A stretch of 64,000 bases of DNA, from contig NZ_WIJP01000001.1 in NCBI RefSeq assembly GCF_009496155.1, positions 62,001 to 126,000 of the forward strand, written 5' to 3'. The position numbers and the translations under genes were made by a program. Within the stretch, counting starts at the first letter, position 1, and the number at the start of each line of letters is the position of its first letter. This document shows, one piece after another, positions 36,309 through 46,198 of this stretch. The stretch is from Streptococcus mitis. GTDB taxonomy: Bacteria; Bacillota; Bacilli; Lactobacillales; Streptococcaceae. The notes below the pieces were generated by a model that worked only from the letters and a program-made list of their open reading frames with translations, ran no database searches and had not been told where the DNA came from.

Positions 36309-37475
36309 ATGAATTACCTTGTTATTTCTCCCTACTATCCACAAAATTTTCAACAGTTTACCATCGAACTAGCAAATAAAGGCATCACCGTCTTGGGAAT
36401 TGGTCAAGAGCCTTACGAGCAATTGGATGAACCCTTGCGCAATAGTTTGACCGAGTATTTCCGTGTAGATAATCTTGAAAATATAGACGAAGTCAAGCGT
36501 GCTGTAGCTTTTCTCTTTTATAAACATGGCCCAATTGACCGTATCGAGTCTCACAATGAATATTGGCTAGAGCTGGACGCAACACTCAGAGAACAATTCA
36601 ATGTTTTTGGTGCCAAACCAGAGGATCTCAAAAAGACGAAATTTAAGTCTGAAATGAAGAAACTCTTCAAAAAAGCAGGTGTCCCTGTTGTTCCTGGAGC
36701 TGTTATCAAGACGGAAGCAGATGTGGATCAAGCTGTGAATGAAATTGGCCTTCCAATGATTGCCAAACCTGACAATGGAGTGGGAGCAGCCGCGACCTTT
36801 AAGCTTGAGACAGAGGACGATATCAATCATTTCAAGCAAGAATGGGACCATTCGACCGTTTATTTCTTTGAGAAATTTGTCACGTCTAGTGAAATTTGTA
36901 CCTTTGATGGTCTTGTGGACAAGGATGGCAAGATTGTCTTTTCAACAACCTTTGACTATGCCTATACACCGCTTGATCTCATGATTTACAAGATGGACAA
37001 TTCTTACTATGTACTCAAGGATATGGATCCTAAATTACGTAAATATGGTGAGGCAATTGTCAAGGAATTTGGTATGAAAGAACGGTTCTTCCATATCGAG
37101 TTCTTCCGTGAAGGGGATGATTATATTGCCATCGAGTACAATAACCGCCCTGCAGGTGGTTTCACCATTGATGTTTATAACTTTGCTCATTCCTTGGACC
37201 TCTATCGTGGATATGCAGCCATTGTCGCAGGAGAAGAGTTCCCAGCGTCAGAGTTTGAACCTCAGTATTGTTTGGCTACTTCTCGCCGTGCAAATGCTCA
37301 CTATGTTTATTCTGAGGAGGACTTGCTTGCAAAATACAATCAGCAGTTCAAGGTTAAGAAAATCATGCCAGCGGCCTTTGCGGAACTTCAAGGAGATTAC
37401 CTTTATATGCTGACAACTCCGAGTCGACAAGAAATGGAGCAAATGATTGCAGATTTCGGACAACGTCAAGAATAA
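36309..37475 (+). CDS. ATP-grasp ligase of unknown substrate
   Basis: A 388-residue ATP-grasp protein. A Rossmann-like preATP region (1-105) is followed by the ATP-binding core with LPMIAKPDNGVGAAATF and the metal-binding end IEFFREGDDYIAIEYNNRPAGGF. Such enzymes join a carboxylate to an amine through an acyl phosphate. The two esterases in the same operon suggest formation and release of a small amide or ester product; the product is not known. Confidence 0.85.
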   Translation: MNYLVISPYYPQNFQQFTIELANKGITVLGIGQEPYEQLDEPLRNSLTEYFRVDNLENIDEVKRAVAFLFYKHGPIDRIESHNEYWLELDATLREQFNVFGAKPEDLKKTKFKSEMKKLFKKAGVPVVPGAVIKTEADVDQAVNEIGLPMIAKPDNGVGAAATFKLETEDDINHFKQEWDHSTVYFFEKFVTSSEICTFDGLVDKDGKIVFSTTFDYAYTPLDLMIYKMDNSYYVLKDMDPKLRKYGEAIVKEFGMKERFFHIEFFREGDDYIAIEYNNRPAGGFTIDVYNFAHSLDLYRGYAAIVAGEEFPASEFEPQYCLATSRRANAHYVYSEEDLLAKYNQQFKVKKIMPAAFAELQGDYLYMLTTPSRQEMEQMIADFGQRQE

Positions 37476-37633
37476 GAACTCTTGGATTAAGGAGAATGAC
37501 TTTCTTAATCCTTTTGTTTTTTATAAGAAATAAAACCGCTTTCTCATATATTCTTTTAGAAAACCTGTTGCTAAAAGATATAAAAATTGATAGAATAAGG
37601 ATTGTCTAAAAAATTTTAAGGAGAATCTATCAA

Positions 37634-38539
37634 ATGGATTTCACATGGGCAATTAAATATGCCACTGAATTTTTGGCTACTGCTATTTTGATCATTCTTG
37701 GAAATGGTGCAGTTGCCAACGTTGAACTTAAAGGTACGAAAGGTCACCAAAGTGGCTGGATCGTTATCGCTGTTGGTTACGGTATGGGGGTTATGATTCC
37801 TGCCTTGATGTTTGGTAATGTATCTGGAAACCACATCAACCCAGCCTTCACTCTTGGACTTGCAGTAAGCGGTCTATTCCCTTGGGCACAAGTTGCGCCT
37901 TATATCATCGCACAAGTTTTGGGTGCTATCTTTGGTCAAGCCTTGGTTGTGGCAACACACCGCCCATACTACTTGAAAACTGAAAATCCTAACAATATCT
38001 TGGGTACTTTCTCAACAATTTCAAGCTTGGATCAAGGTACAAAAGAATCACGCTTTGCGGCAACTGTTAACGGTTTTGTAAACGAGTTTGTTGGTTCATT
38101 TGTTCTTTTCTTTGCAGCGCTTGGATTGACTAAAAACTTCTTTGGTGCTGAACTAGTATCAAAAGCACAAGCAGCTATTAATGCTCAAGTTGCACAAGCA
38201 ACTACTCAAGGTCAAACAATTCCTCAAGAACAAGTAACAGCAGCGCTTGACCAAGCTAAAGAACAAGTAGCACCATTTATGACATCTGGTCTTGGAATTG
38301 CTCACTTGGCACTTGGATTCCTTGTTATGGCTTTGGTAACATCACTTGGTGGACCTACAGGACCTGCCTTGAACCCAGCCCGTGACTTGGGACCACGTCT
38401 CCTTCATGCTTTCCTTCCAAAATCAGTTCTTGGTGAGCACAAAGGTGATTCAAAATGGTGGTATTCTTGGGTACCAGTAGTAGCACCTATCGCAGCAGCA
38501 ATTGCGGCAGTAGCTATCTTCAAATTCCTTTACCTATAA
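37634..38539 (+). CDS. Aquaporin / glycerol facilitator (MIP family)
   Basis: A 301-residue MIP channel with six membrane segments and both NPA half-helices: NPA at residues 69-71 (GNHINPAFTLG) and NPAR at 247-250 (ALNPARDLGPR). The loop between segments is long and Ala/Gln-rich (about 175-220). The Asp after the second NPAR favours a glycerol-facilitator type selectivity filter, but streptococcal members have also been linked to water, peroxide or oxygen passage. It stands alone with AAGGAGAATCTATCAA upstream and a strong terminator downstream. Confidence 0.93.
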   Translation: MDFTWAIKYATEFLATAILIILGNGAVANVELKGTKGHQSGWIVIAVGYGMGVMIPALMFGNVSGNHINPAFTLGLAVSGLFPWAQVAPYIIAQVLGAIFGQALVVATHRPYYLKTENPNNILGTFSTISSLDQGTKESRFAATVNGFVNEFVGSFVLFFAALGLTKNFFGAELVSKAQAAINAQVAQATTQGQTIPQEQVTAALDQAKEQVAPFMTSGLGIAHLALGFLVMALVTSLGGPTGPALNPARDLGPRLLHAFLPKSVLGEHKGDSKWWYSWVPVVAPIAAAIAAVAIFKFLYL

Positions 38540-38546
38540 GAAATTG

Positions 38547-38571
38547 AAACCGAGGAAAGCCTCGGTTTTTT
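38547..38571 (+). terminator. Aquaporin gene terminator
   Basis: AAACCGAGG-AAAG-CCTCGGTTTTTT, 9-bp stem and T-run. Confidence 0.93.
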
Positions 38572-38662
38572 AGATGAAATTTTTATGAAAATCGGTAAAT
38601 TTGAGCATAATATCTTGTAAAAAATTCTAAAATCCTTTAAAATAAAAGAGTTGGAGGAATTT

Positions 38663-39388
38663 ATGAATGTAAATCAAATTGTACGGATTATTCCTACTTT
38701 AAAAGTTAATAATAGAAAATTAAATGAAACATTTTATATTGAAACCCTTGGCATGAAGGCCCTGTTAGAAGAATCAGCATTTCTATCACTAGGTGATCAA
38801 ACAGGTCTAGAAAAGCTGGTTTTAGAAGAAGCTCCTAGTATGCGTACTCGTAAGGTGGAGGGAAGAAAAAAGCTGGCTAAACTGGTTATCAAGGTGGAAA
38901 ATCCCTTGGAAATCGAAAATCTCTTATCTAAAATAGATGCGATTCATCGATTATATAAAGGTCAAAATGGCTACGCTCTTGAAGTTTTATCACCAGAAGA
39001 TGATTTGATTTTGATTCATGCGGAAGATGATAGAGCAAGTCTAGTAGAAGTAGAAGAGAGGCCTGAATTTCAAACAGATTTGGAGTCAATTTCTTTGAGT
39101 AAATTTGAGATTTCTATGGAATTACATCTCCCAACTGATATCGAAAGTTTCTTGGAATCATCTGAAATGGGGACATCACTTGATTTTATCCCAGCTCAGG
39201 GGCAGGATTTGACTGTGGACAATACGGTTACTTGGGACTTATCTATGCTCAAGTTCTTGGTTAATGAACTAGACATAGAAAGTCTTCGCAAGAGGTTTGA
39301 GTCTACCGAATATTTTATTCCTAAGTCTGAAAAATTCTTCCTTGGTAAAGATAGAAATAATGTTGAATTGTGGTTTGAAGAAGCATGA
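38663..39388 (+). CDS. cppA: CppA family protein
   Basis: A 241-residue two-domain protein of the CppA family, known from streptococci; one member was reported to degrade complement C3. Both halves look like vicinal-oxygen-chelate (glyoxalase-like) modules: IVRIIPTLKVNNRKLNETFYIETLGM opens the first. No signal peptide is visible, which sits badly with an extracellular role. The ATG at 38663 follows GGAGGAATTT. It overlaps the next gene by 4 bp. Confidence 0.88.
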   Translation: MNVNQIVRIIPTLKVNNRKLNETFYIETLGMKALLEESAFLSLGDQTGLEKLVLEEAPSMRTRKVEGRKKLAKLVIKVENPLEIENLLSKIDAIHRLYKGQNGYALEVLSPEDDLILIHAEDDRASLVEVEERPEFQTDLESISLSKFEISMELHLPTDIESFLESSEMGTSLDFIPAQGQDLTVDNTVTWDLSMLKFLVNELDIESLRKRFESTEYFIPKSEKFFLGKDRNNVELWFEEA

Positions 39389-40320
39389 AGTGGACCAATA
39401 TTATTAAAAAAATAGAAGAACAAATCGAGGCAGGGATTTATCCTGGAGCCTCTTTTGCGTATTTTAAGGACAATCAATGGACGGAGTTCTATTTAGGCCA
39501 GAGTGAACCAGAGCGTGGCTTAGAGACTGAGGCAGGACTAGTTTATGACCTAGCCAGTGTCAGTAAGGTTGTTGGGGTTGGCACAGTTTGTACCTTTTTG
39601 TGGGAAAAAGGTCAATTAGATATTGACAGACCAGTAACCGATTTTTTACCTGAAAGTGATTATCCAGATATCACTATTCGTCAGCTCTTAACTCACGCTA
39701 CAGATCTTGATCCGTTTATTCCCAATCGTGATCTTTTAACAGCCCTAGAATTAAAAGAAGCGATGTTTCATCTCAAGAGACGAAATCAGCCAGCCTTTCT
39801 TTATTCAGATGTCCATTTTTTGCTGTTAGGCTTTATTTTGGAAAGAATCTTTGACCAAGACTTGGATGTGATTTTACAAGAACAAGTCTGGAAACTTTGG
39901 GGAATGACGGAAACCCAGTTTGGTCCTGTTGAGCTTGCTGTTCCAACAGTCAGAGGTGTAGAGGCAGGTCTGGTACATGATCCCAAAGCTCGTCTCCTGG
40001 GCAGACATGCAGGTAGTGCGGGTTTGTTTTCGACTGCAAAGGATTTACAAATCTTTTTAGAACACTATTTAGCAGATGATTTTGCAAGAAATTTGAGTCA
40101 AAATTTTTCTCCTTTGGATGACAAGGAACGTTCTATGGCATGGAATTTGGAAGGAGATTGGCTAGATCATACGGGTTATACAGGTACCTTTATCATGTGG
40201 AATCGTCATAAGCAAGAAGCGGCTATTTTCCTATCGAATCGTACCTATGAAAAGGATGAGAGAGCCCAGTGGATTGTAGACCGTAATCAGCTTATGGACT
40301 TGATTCGAAAGGTAGAGTGA
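39385..40320 (+). CDS. Serine hydrolase of the beta-lactamase / class C PBP family
   Basis: A 311-residue serine hydrolase. The SxxK motif is SVSK (about residue 53), the YxN-type motif is YSD (about 136), and HTGYTGT near residue 265 replaces KTG. No signal peptide or membrane helix is seen, so it is probably an intracellular esterase or amidase rather than a true beta-lactamase. It overlaps cppA by 4 bp and abuts the transporter gene. Confidence 0.88.
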   Translation: MKWTNIIKKIEEQIEAGIYPGASFAYFKDNQWTEFYLGQSEPERGLETEAGLVYDLASVSKVVGVGTVCTFLWEKGQLDIDRPVTDFLPESDYPDITIRQLLTHATDLDPFIPNRDLLTALELKEAMFHLKRRNQPAFLYSDVHFLLLGFILERIFDQDLDVILQEQVWKLWGMTETQFGPVELAVPTVRGVEAGLVHDPKARLLGRHAGSAGLFSTAKDLQIFLEHYLADDFARNLSQNFSPLDDKERSMAWNLEGDWLDHTGYTGTFIMWNRHKQEAAIFLSNRTYEKDERAQWIVDRNQLMDLIRKVE

Positions 40321-40328
40321 GGAGATTT

Positions 40329-41225
40329 ATGTCAAGGAGTTTGCAAGGATTTTTATTGACAATTGTTGCTGGTATAGCTTGGGGCCTATCAGGAACGAGT
40401 GGCCAATACCTGATGGCACACGGAATTTCGGCTCTGGTCTTGACTAACTTACGACTTTTAATCGCTGGTGGGATTCTCATGCTCTTAGCTTATGTTACTG
40501 CAAAGGATAAAATGCTGACCTTTTTAAAGGATAGAAAGAGTTTGCTGTCTCTTCTTATTTTTGCTCTGATTGGCCTCTTCCTCAATCAATTTGCCTATCT
40601 AACTGCTATTCAGGAGACCAATGCAGGAACAGCGACAGTGCTTCAGTATGTTTGCCCTGTCGGAATTTTGATTTATAGCTGTATTAAGGATAAGGTGGCA
40701 CCGACTCTGGCAGAGATTATTTCCATCATATTAGCCATTGGAGGAACCTTCCTGATCGCAACACATGGGGAGTTGGACCAGTTATCAATGACACCTGCTG
40801 GCCTATTCTGGGGGCTATTTTCTGCTCTGACTTACGCACTTTATATCATTTTGCCCATAGCCTTGATTAAGATGTGGGGGAGTAGTTTGGTCATTGGTGT
40901 GGGAATGGTTATAGCAGGTTTGGTCGCCCTTCCTTTTACAGGAGTTCTACAGACTGCTATCCCAACTAGTCTTGATTTTCTCCTCGCTTTTGCGGGCATT
41001 ATTCTTATCGGGACTGTCTTTGCCTATACAGCCTTTTTAAAAGGAGCAAGTCTGATTGGACCGGTTAAGTCAAGTTTATTGGCTTCAATTGAACCAATCT
41101 CGGCGGTTTTCTTTGCCTTTCTAATCATGAATGAACAATTTTATCCCATTGATTTTCTTGGCATGGCAATGATATTGTTTGCTGTAACTCTGATTTCTTT
41201 AAAAGATTTACTCTTAGAAAAATAA
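40329..41225 (+). CDS. DMT/EamA family transporter
   Basis: A 298-residue exporter-like protein with ten membrane segments in two EamA repeats (WGLSGTSGQYLMAHGISALVL in the first; AFLKGASLIGPVKSSLLASIEPISAVF in the second, in parts). The substrate is unknown; family members export amino acids or metabolites. The ATG at 40329 is chosen for GAGGAG 5 bases upstream; a GTG at 40317 overlaps the previous stop. Confidence 0.9.
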   Translation: MSRSLQGFLLTIVAGIAWGLSGTSGQYLMAHGISALVLTNLRLLIAGGILMLLAYVTAKDKMLTFLKDRKSLLSLLIFALIGLFLNQFAYLTAIQETNAGTATVLQYVCPVGILIYSCIKDKVAPTLAEIISIILAIGGTFLIATHGELDQLSMTPAGLFWGLFSALTYALYIILPIALIKMWGSSLVIGVGMVIAGLVALPFTGVLQTAIPTSLDFLLAFAGIILIGTVFAYTAFLKGASLIGPVKSSLLASIEPISAVFFAFLIMNEQFYPIDFLGMAMILFAVTLISLKDLLLEK

Positions 41226-41257
41226 AAAAGACTCTTTGTCCGTGACAGAGAGTTTTT
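41223..41257. terminator. Terminator between the exporter and GntR genes
   Basis: ACTCT-TGTC-CGT-GACA-AGAGT stem with A-run and T-run, usable from both sides. Confidence 0.85.
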
Positions 41258-41267
41258 ACCTAGTATT

Positions 41268-41966
41268 CTAGTTGTTTTCAAGATAAAATTCAAAACGTTC
41301 GCCTACATACTGACTTTTTACATATTCAAAAGCTGTCCCATCTTCTAGGTAGGAAACCTGAGTCAGCCCAAGAATAGCATGTCCTTTTTCAACTTCCAAA
41401 TAGTGGGCAATTTTTTCCTTAGCGAGGCGAGCATAGATGGTCTGCTGTGATTTGCCGATACGATAGCCATATTTTTGCAGGGTTTGGAAGAAATGACTGG
41501 TGATTTCTTCTTTTTTAAAGTTCTTAATGAATTTTTCAGGAATAGAAGCAACTTCATAAACCAGAGGAACTTGGTCGGCATAGCGAACACGTTCCATTCG
41601 GATAATATTTTCCGTTGGAGAAATTTCTAGCTTGGCAACCTCCTGCTTGTTGGGAATGGTTTTTCTGTAAGAAATGAGCTGGCTAGAGGGAACTTTGCCT
41701 TGGGATTTGACAATTTCAGTAAAACTGGTTGTCCCTCGCATCTTTTCTTGTACCCGAGTACTGGAAACAAAGGTGCCACTTCCTACGCGACGCTCTAAGA
41801 CACCTTCTTCGACTAATAGAGATACAGCCTGTCGGAGGGTCATGCGGCTGACCTCAAATTGTTCAGCCAAATCTCTTTCACTAGGAAGTCTCTCCCCAAT
41901 AGCCCAACGGTGCTCGTCAATATCCTTTTTTATCTGATCATGGATTTTCATATAAGCAGGTAGCAT
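41268..41966 (-). CDS. GntR/HutC-family regulator with UTRA domain
   Basis: A 232-residue regulator. The N-terminal winged helix has GERLPSERDLAEQFEVSRMTLRQAVSLLVEEGVLERRVGSGTFV (in parts), the GntR signature. The C-terminal UTRA ligand-binding domain (about 95-232) has the IIRMERVRYADQVPLVYE segment. The effector is unknown, and nothing near tells which sugar or amine it senses. Its promoter region faces the BOX at 42038. Confidence 0.9.
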   Translation of the reverse strand: MLPAYMKIHDQIKKDIDEHRWAIGERLPSERDLAEQFEVSRMTLRQAVSLLVEEGVLERRVGSGTFVSSTRVQEKMRGTTSFTEIVKSQGKVPSSQLISYRKTIPNKQEVAKLEISPTENIIRMERVRYADQVPLVYEVASIPEKFIKNFKKEEITSHFFQTLQKYGYRIGKSQQTIYARLAKEKIAHYLEVEKGHAILGLTQVSYLEDGTAFEYVKSQYVGERFEFYLENN

Positions 41967-42037
41967 ATTTTCACTTCATTTCTATCTTTTCTCTATTGTA
42001 CCCTAATAAACTAGAAAAAGTCAATCTTCGCCTTGTT

Positions 42038-42144
42038 TATACTCTTCGAAAATCTCTTCAAACCACGTCAGCGTCGCCTTACCGTACTCAAGTACAGCTT
42101 GCGGCTAGCTTCCTAATTTGCTCTTTGATTTTCATTGAGTATTA
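42038..42144 (+). repeat. BOX element, A-C type
   Basis: TATACTCTTCGAAAATCTCT at the left end and GATTTTCATTGAGTATTA at the right give imperfect terminal inverted repeats; boxA joins boxC directly, without boxB. It lies between the gntR and guaA promoters. Confidence 0.92.
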
Positions 42145-42211
42145 GTTGGTAATTCGCCCTTATTTGTGATAGAATATTGGAAAAAGATATTTCTTTTGAG
42201 AAAGGAAAAAG

Positions 42212-43774
42212 ATGAGCAACATTTCAACTGATTTGCAAGATGTAGAAAAAATCATCGTTTTGGACTATGGTAGCCAATACAACCAGCTGATTTCACGCCG
42301 TATCCGTGAGATTGGTGTTTTTTCAGAACTAAAGAGCCATAAAATTTCAGCTGCGGAAGTTCGTGAAATCAACCCTATAGGAATTATCCTTTCAGGTGGT
42401 CCAAACTCTGTATACGAAGATGGATCATTCGATATTGACCCAGAAATCTTCGAACTTGGCATTCCTATTTTGGGAATTTGCTACGGTATGCAGTTGTTGA
42501 CCCATAAACTTGGAGGAAAAGTGGTTCCCGCAGGTGATGCTGGAAATCGTGAATATGGTCAATCAACCCTAACTCACACACCATCAGCGCTTTTTGAATC
42601 AACACCTGATGAGCAGACTGTTTTGATGAGCCATGGTGATGCAGTTACCGAGATTCCTGCTGACTTTGTTCGTACAGGTACATCAGCTGACTGCCCATAC
42701 GCAGCCATCGAAAACCCAGATAAACACATTTACGGTATCCAATTCCACCCAGAAGTTCGTCACTCTGTATACGGTAATGACATCCTTCGTAACTTTGCCC
42801 TTAACATCTGTAAAGCTAAAGGCGATTGGTCAATGGATAACTTCATTGACATGCAGATCCAAAAAATCCGTGAAATAGTTGGAGATAAACGTGTCCTTCT
42901 TGGCCTATCAGGTGGAGTTGACTCATCTGTAGTTGGAGTTCTTCTCCAAAAGGCTATTGGCGATCAATTGATCTGTATCTTTGTAGACCACGGTCTTCTT
43001 CGTAAAGGAGAAGCAGACCAAGTTATGGACATGCTTGGTGGTAAGTTTGGTTTGAATATCGTCAAAGCAGATGCTGCAAAACGTTTCCTTGACAAACTTG
43101 CTGGCATTTCTGACCCTGAACAAAAACGTAAAATCATCGGTAATGAATTTGTCTATGTATTTGATGACGAAGCAAGCAAGCTCAAAGATGTGAAATTCCT
43201 TGCTCAAGGTACCTTATATACAGACGTTATCGAGTCTGGTACAGATACAGCTCAAACTATCAAGTCACACCACAACGTGGGTGGTCTTCCAGAAGACATG
43301 CAGTTTGAATTGATCGAACCACTCAACACTCTCTATAAAGACGAAGTTCGTGCCCTTGGTACAGAGCTTGGCATGCCAGACCATATCGTATGGCGCCAAC
43401 CATTCCCAGGACCAGGACTTGCTATCCGTGTCATGGGAGAAATCACTGAAGAAAAACTAGAAACAGTTCGTGAGTCAGACGCTATTCTTCGTGAGGAAAT
43501 TGCCAAAGCTGGTCTTGACCGCGATATCTGGCAATACTTCACTGTTAACACAGGAGTTCGTTCAGTTGGTGTAATGGGTGACGGTCGTACGTATGACTAC
43601 ACGATTGCAATCCGTGCTATCACTTCTATCGATGGTATGACTGCTGACTTTGCCAAAATTCCTTGGGAAGTGCTTCAAAAAATCTCAGTACGTATCGTAA
43701 ATGAAGTGGATCACGTTAACCGTATCGTCTACGATATTACAAGTAAACCACCTGCAACAGTTGAGTGGGAATAG
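42212..43774 (+). CDS. guaA: GMP synthase (glutamine-hydrolysing)
   Basis: A 520-residue two-domain enzyme converting XMP to GMP with ATP and glutamine. The N-terminal class I glutaminase has Cys90 in GICYGMQ and the His-Glu of FHPEV. The ATP-pyrophosphatase has [11 protein letters not shown] (about residue 230). The C-terminal dimerisation part ends [13 protein letters not shown], as usual. GAGAAAGGAAAAAG precedes the ATG. No purine riboswitch is seen upstream; a BOX is there instead. Confidence 0.97.
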   Translation: MSNISTDLQDVEKIIVLDYGSQYNQLISRRIREIGVFSELKSHKISAAEVREINPIGIILSGGPNSVYEDGSFDIDPEIFELGIPILGICYGMQLLTHKLGGKVVPAGDAGNREYGQSTLTHTPSALFESTPDEQTVLMSHGDAVTEIPADFVRTGTSADCPYAAIENPDKHIYGIQFHPEVRHSVYGNDILRNFALNICKAKGDWSMDNFIDMQIQKIREIVGDKRVLLGLSGGVDSSVVGVLLQKAIGDQLICIFVDHGLLRKGEADQVMDMLGGKFGLNIVKADAAKRFLDKLAGISDPEQKRKIIGNEFVYVFDDEASKLKDVKFLAQGTLYTDVIESGTDTAQTIKSHHNVGGLPEDMQFELIEPLNTLYKDEVRALGTELGMPDHIVWRQPFPGPGLAIRVMGEITEEKLETVRESDAILREEIAKAGLDRDIWQYFTVNTGVRSVGVMGDGRTYDYTIAIRAITSIDGMTADFAKIPWEVLQKISVRIVNEVDHVNRIVYDITSKPPATVEWE

Positions 43775-44006
43775 TCATCTAAGGACTAATTTATGTAGTT
43801 TAACGAGCCAGTATCTTTGTTTACTATATCTGGATTTTTGATTACTTGCTAAGACTAGGTTAATTTTCGACAAATTAACAGTTAGTTTGCAAGCCTTAAA
43901 ATATTAGAATTGTCAAAACAATCTGTCTAGGCTTGATTTTATCACTTATTTGCTATAAAATGAGAAGGAAAAACGTCAAACTTTTATATTGCAAATAGGA
44001 GAAAAC

Positions 44007-45293
44007 ATGACAAAAACATTAAAACGTCCTGAGGTTTTATCACCTGCAGGGACTTTAGAGAAGCTAAAAGTAGCTGTTCAGTATGGGGCAGATGCTGTAT
44101 TTATCGGTGGTCAGGCCTATGGTCTTCGTAGCCGTGCAGGTAATTTCACCTTTGAACAGATGGAAGAAGGCGTGCAGTTTGCGGCTAAGTATGGAGCTAA
44201 GGTCTATGTAGCTGCCAACATGGTGATGCACGAAGGAAATGAAGAGGGTGCTGGTGAGTGGTTCCGTAAACTACGTGATATCGGCATTGCAGCAGTTATC
44301 GTATCTGACCCAGCCTTGATTATGATTGCAGCGACAGAAGCGCCTGGTCTTGAAATCCACCTCTCTACCCAAGCAAGTGCCACTAACTATGAAACTCTTG
44401 AGTTTTGGAAAGAACTGGGCTTAACTCGTGTTGTTTTGGCGCGTGAGGTTTCAATGGAAGAATTGGCAGAAATTCGCAAACGCACAGATGTTGAGATTGA
44501 AGCCTTTGTCCATGGAGCCATGTGTATTTCTTACTCTGGTCGTTGTACCCTTTCTAACCACATGAGTATGCGTGATGCCAACCGTGGTGGATGTTCTCAG
44601 TCTTGCCGTTGGAAGTACGACCTTTACGATATGCCATTTGGGAAAGAACGCAAGAGCTTGAAAGGTGAGATTCCTGAAGAATTTTCAATGTCGGCCGTTG
44701 ATATGTCTATGATTGACCATATTCCAGATATGATTGAAAATGGTGTAGACAGTCTCAAAATCGAAGGTCGTATGAAGTCTATTCACTACGTATCAACAGT
44801 AACCAACTGCTACAAGGCGGCTGTGGATGCATATCTTGAAAGTCCTGAAAAGTTTGAAGCGATCAAACAAGACTTGGTGGATGAGATGTGGAAGGTTGCC
44901 CAACGTGAATTAGCAACAGGTTTCTACTATGGTACACCATCTGAAAATGAGCAGTTATTCGGTGCTCGTCGTAAAATTCCTGAGTATAAGTTTGTTGCTG
45001 AAGTCGTTTCTTATGATGATGCGACACAAACAGCAACTATTCGTCAACGGAATGTCATTAACGAAGGCGACCAAGTTGAGTTTTATGGCCCAGGTTTCCG
45101 TCATTTTGAAACTTATATCGAAGATTTGCATGATGCAAAAGGCAATAAAATCGATCGGGCTCCAAATCCAATGGAACTCTTGACAATCAAGGTTCCTCAA
45201 CCTGTTCAAGCAGGAGACATGGTTCGAGCTCTCAAAGAAGGCCTCATCAATCTCTACAAAGAAGATGGAACCAGTGTCACAGTTCGAGCTTAA
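44007..45293 (+). CDS. U32 family peptidase / tRNA hydroxylation protein
   Basis: A 428-residue U32 protein. The N-terminus (PEVLSPAGTLEKLKVAVQYGADAVFIGG in parts) and EAFVHGAMCISYSGRCTLSNHM with RDANRGGCSQSCRW give the family signature and cysteines of the Fe-S type. In Bacillus and E. coli U32 members (TrhP, RlhA) act in tRNA or rRNA hydroxylation, so this older peptidase name may mislead. The ATG at 44007 follows AGGAGAAAAC. Confidence 0.9.
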   Translation: MTKTLKRPEVLSPAGTLEKLKVAVQYGADAVFIGGQAYGLRSRAGNFTFEQMEEGVQFAAKYGAKVYVAANMVMHEGNEEGAGEWFRKLRDIGIAAVIVSDPALIMIAATEAPGLEIHLSTQASATNYETLEFWKELGLTRVVLAREVSMEELAEIRKRTDVEIEAFVHGAMCISYSGRCTLSNHMSMRDANRGGCSQSCRWKYDLYDMPFGKERKSLKGEIPEEFSMSAVDMSMIDHIPDMIENGVDSLKIEGRMKSIHYVSTVTNCYKAAVDAYLESPEKFEAIKQDLVDEMWKVAQRELATGFYYGTPSENEQLFGARRKIPEYKFVAEVVSYDDATQTATIRQRNVINEGDQVEFYGPGFRHFETYIEDLHDAKGNKIDRAPNPMELLTIKVPQPVQAGDMVRALKEGLINLYKEDGTSVTVRA

Positions 45294-45307
45294 GAAAGGA
45301 AAAGGAA

Positions 45308-45619
45308 ATGACAGAGGCACAGGGTTTCTTAGTAGATAAGCAAACAAGATGTATTCATTATCATAGCAAATTGGATATTATTGCTTTACAATGCTTTGAC
45401 TGTAAAAAGTACTATGCTTGTTATCGGTGTCATGATTCATTAGAAAATCACCCTTTTGAGCCCTATCCCTTATCTTTGATACAGGATAAGCATATTTTAT
45501 GTGGTGTTTGTCTAAAACTACTAACGTATAAGCAATATAAAGAAAGCTTAAGTTGCCCCTTTTGTTTTTCTCGCTTTAATCCAGGTTGCCAAAATCATAA
45601 GGAACGCTATTTTAAATAG
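45308..45619 (+). CDS. CHY zinc-finger protein
   Basis: A 103-residue protein with many Cys/His pairs: CIHYH (the CHY motif), CFDCKKYYACYRCHD, CGVC and CPFC. These bind about three zinc ions. The family occurs in eukaryotic Pirh2-type ligases and, as short single-domain proteins, in Firmicutes; function there is unknown. It follows the U32 gene by 14 bp and is probably cotranscribed; a strong terminator follows. Confidence 0.85.
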   Translation: MTEAQGFLVDKQTRCIHYHSKLDIIALQCFDCKKYYACYRCHDSLENHPFEPYPLSLIQDKHILCGVCLKLLTYKQYKESLSCPFCFSRFNPGCQNHKERYFK

Positions 45620-45688
45620 CAAATCATCTAGTTTTGAAGTAGTCTAAAACTCAATTCCAAGAGAAAATGAAGTAAATATTCTTATAAT

Positions 45689-45737
45689 AAACTGTATAGT
45701 ATCAAGTTTTTCAATACTTTATACTATACAGTTTTTT
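45689..45737 (+). terminator. Terminator after the CHY zinc-finger gene
   Basis: AAACTGTATAGTAT pairs with ATACTATACAGTTTTTT around an 18-base loop. Confidence 0.9.
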
Positions 45738-45873
45738 GATTTTCAAGCCTTTTTGCTCAGCATCTTTTCAGTATTTTTCAGAAAGGTCTAGATAATGGAC
45801 GGATTTATTACATATTATTTCCAAAGTTTTCTATATAATAGACTCAAAAATAGTAAAATTGTAAATAATTTTC

Positions 45874-45930
45874 ATTAAACGCTTTCAATGTTAGTAAAAA
45901 GTTGACAAATCCAATTTTTAGGACTAAACT
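45874..45930 (+). promoter_or_regulatory. ATP synthase operon promoter with cre-like site
   Basis: TTGACA (45902-45907), 17 bp, TAAACT (45925-45930). ATTAAACGCTTTCA (45874-45887) fits cre except for its first two bases and lies 14 bp upstream of the -35, where CcpA could activate or be neutral. The rest of the 346-bp gap 45620-45965 shows nothing else. Confidence 0.6.
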
Positions 45931-45965
45931 AAGTAAGTAAATTTTAATTAAAAGGAGAATTCGTC

Positions 45966-46166
45966 ATGAATTTAACATTTTTTGGTCTATGTCTTGCCTG
46001 TATGGGTGTATCTCTTGGTGAAGGGTTATTGATGAATGGTTTGTTGAAATCAGTAGCTCGCCAACCAGATATTATCGCTGAGTTTCGTAGCTTGATGTTT
46101 TTAGGGGTTGCCTTTATTGAAGGAACTTTCTTCGTAACTCTTGTCTTCTCATTTATTATTAAATAA
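45966..46166 (+). CDS. atpE: F1Fo ATP synthase subunit c
   Basis: A 66-residue two-helix proteolipid forming the rotor ring. The loop has ARQP (31-34), and Glu52 in VAFIEGTFF is the proton carrier. Residues known as optochin/quinine resistance sites in S. pneumoniae (Gly20, Met23, Val48, Ala49, Phe50) appear wild-type. Several positions differ from the pneumococcal sequence as I remember it (for example Ile36-Ile37-Ala38), pointing to a relative. AAAGGAGAATTCGTC precedes the ATG. Confidence 0.95.
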   Translation: MNLTFFGLCLACMGVSLGEGLLMNGLLKSVARQPDIIAEFRSLMFLGVAFIEGTFFVTLVFSFIIK

Positions 46167-46198
46167 CGAAATATAAATTGGAGAAGGGAGAATGTTAG

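Noticed and set aside
42038..42211. Purine riboswitch ahead of guaA
   Set aside because: The structured DNA there is a BOX element; no purine aptamer core was seen.
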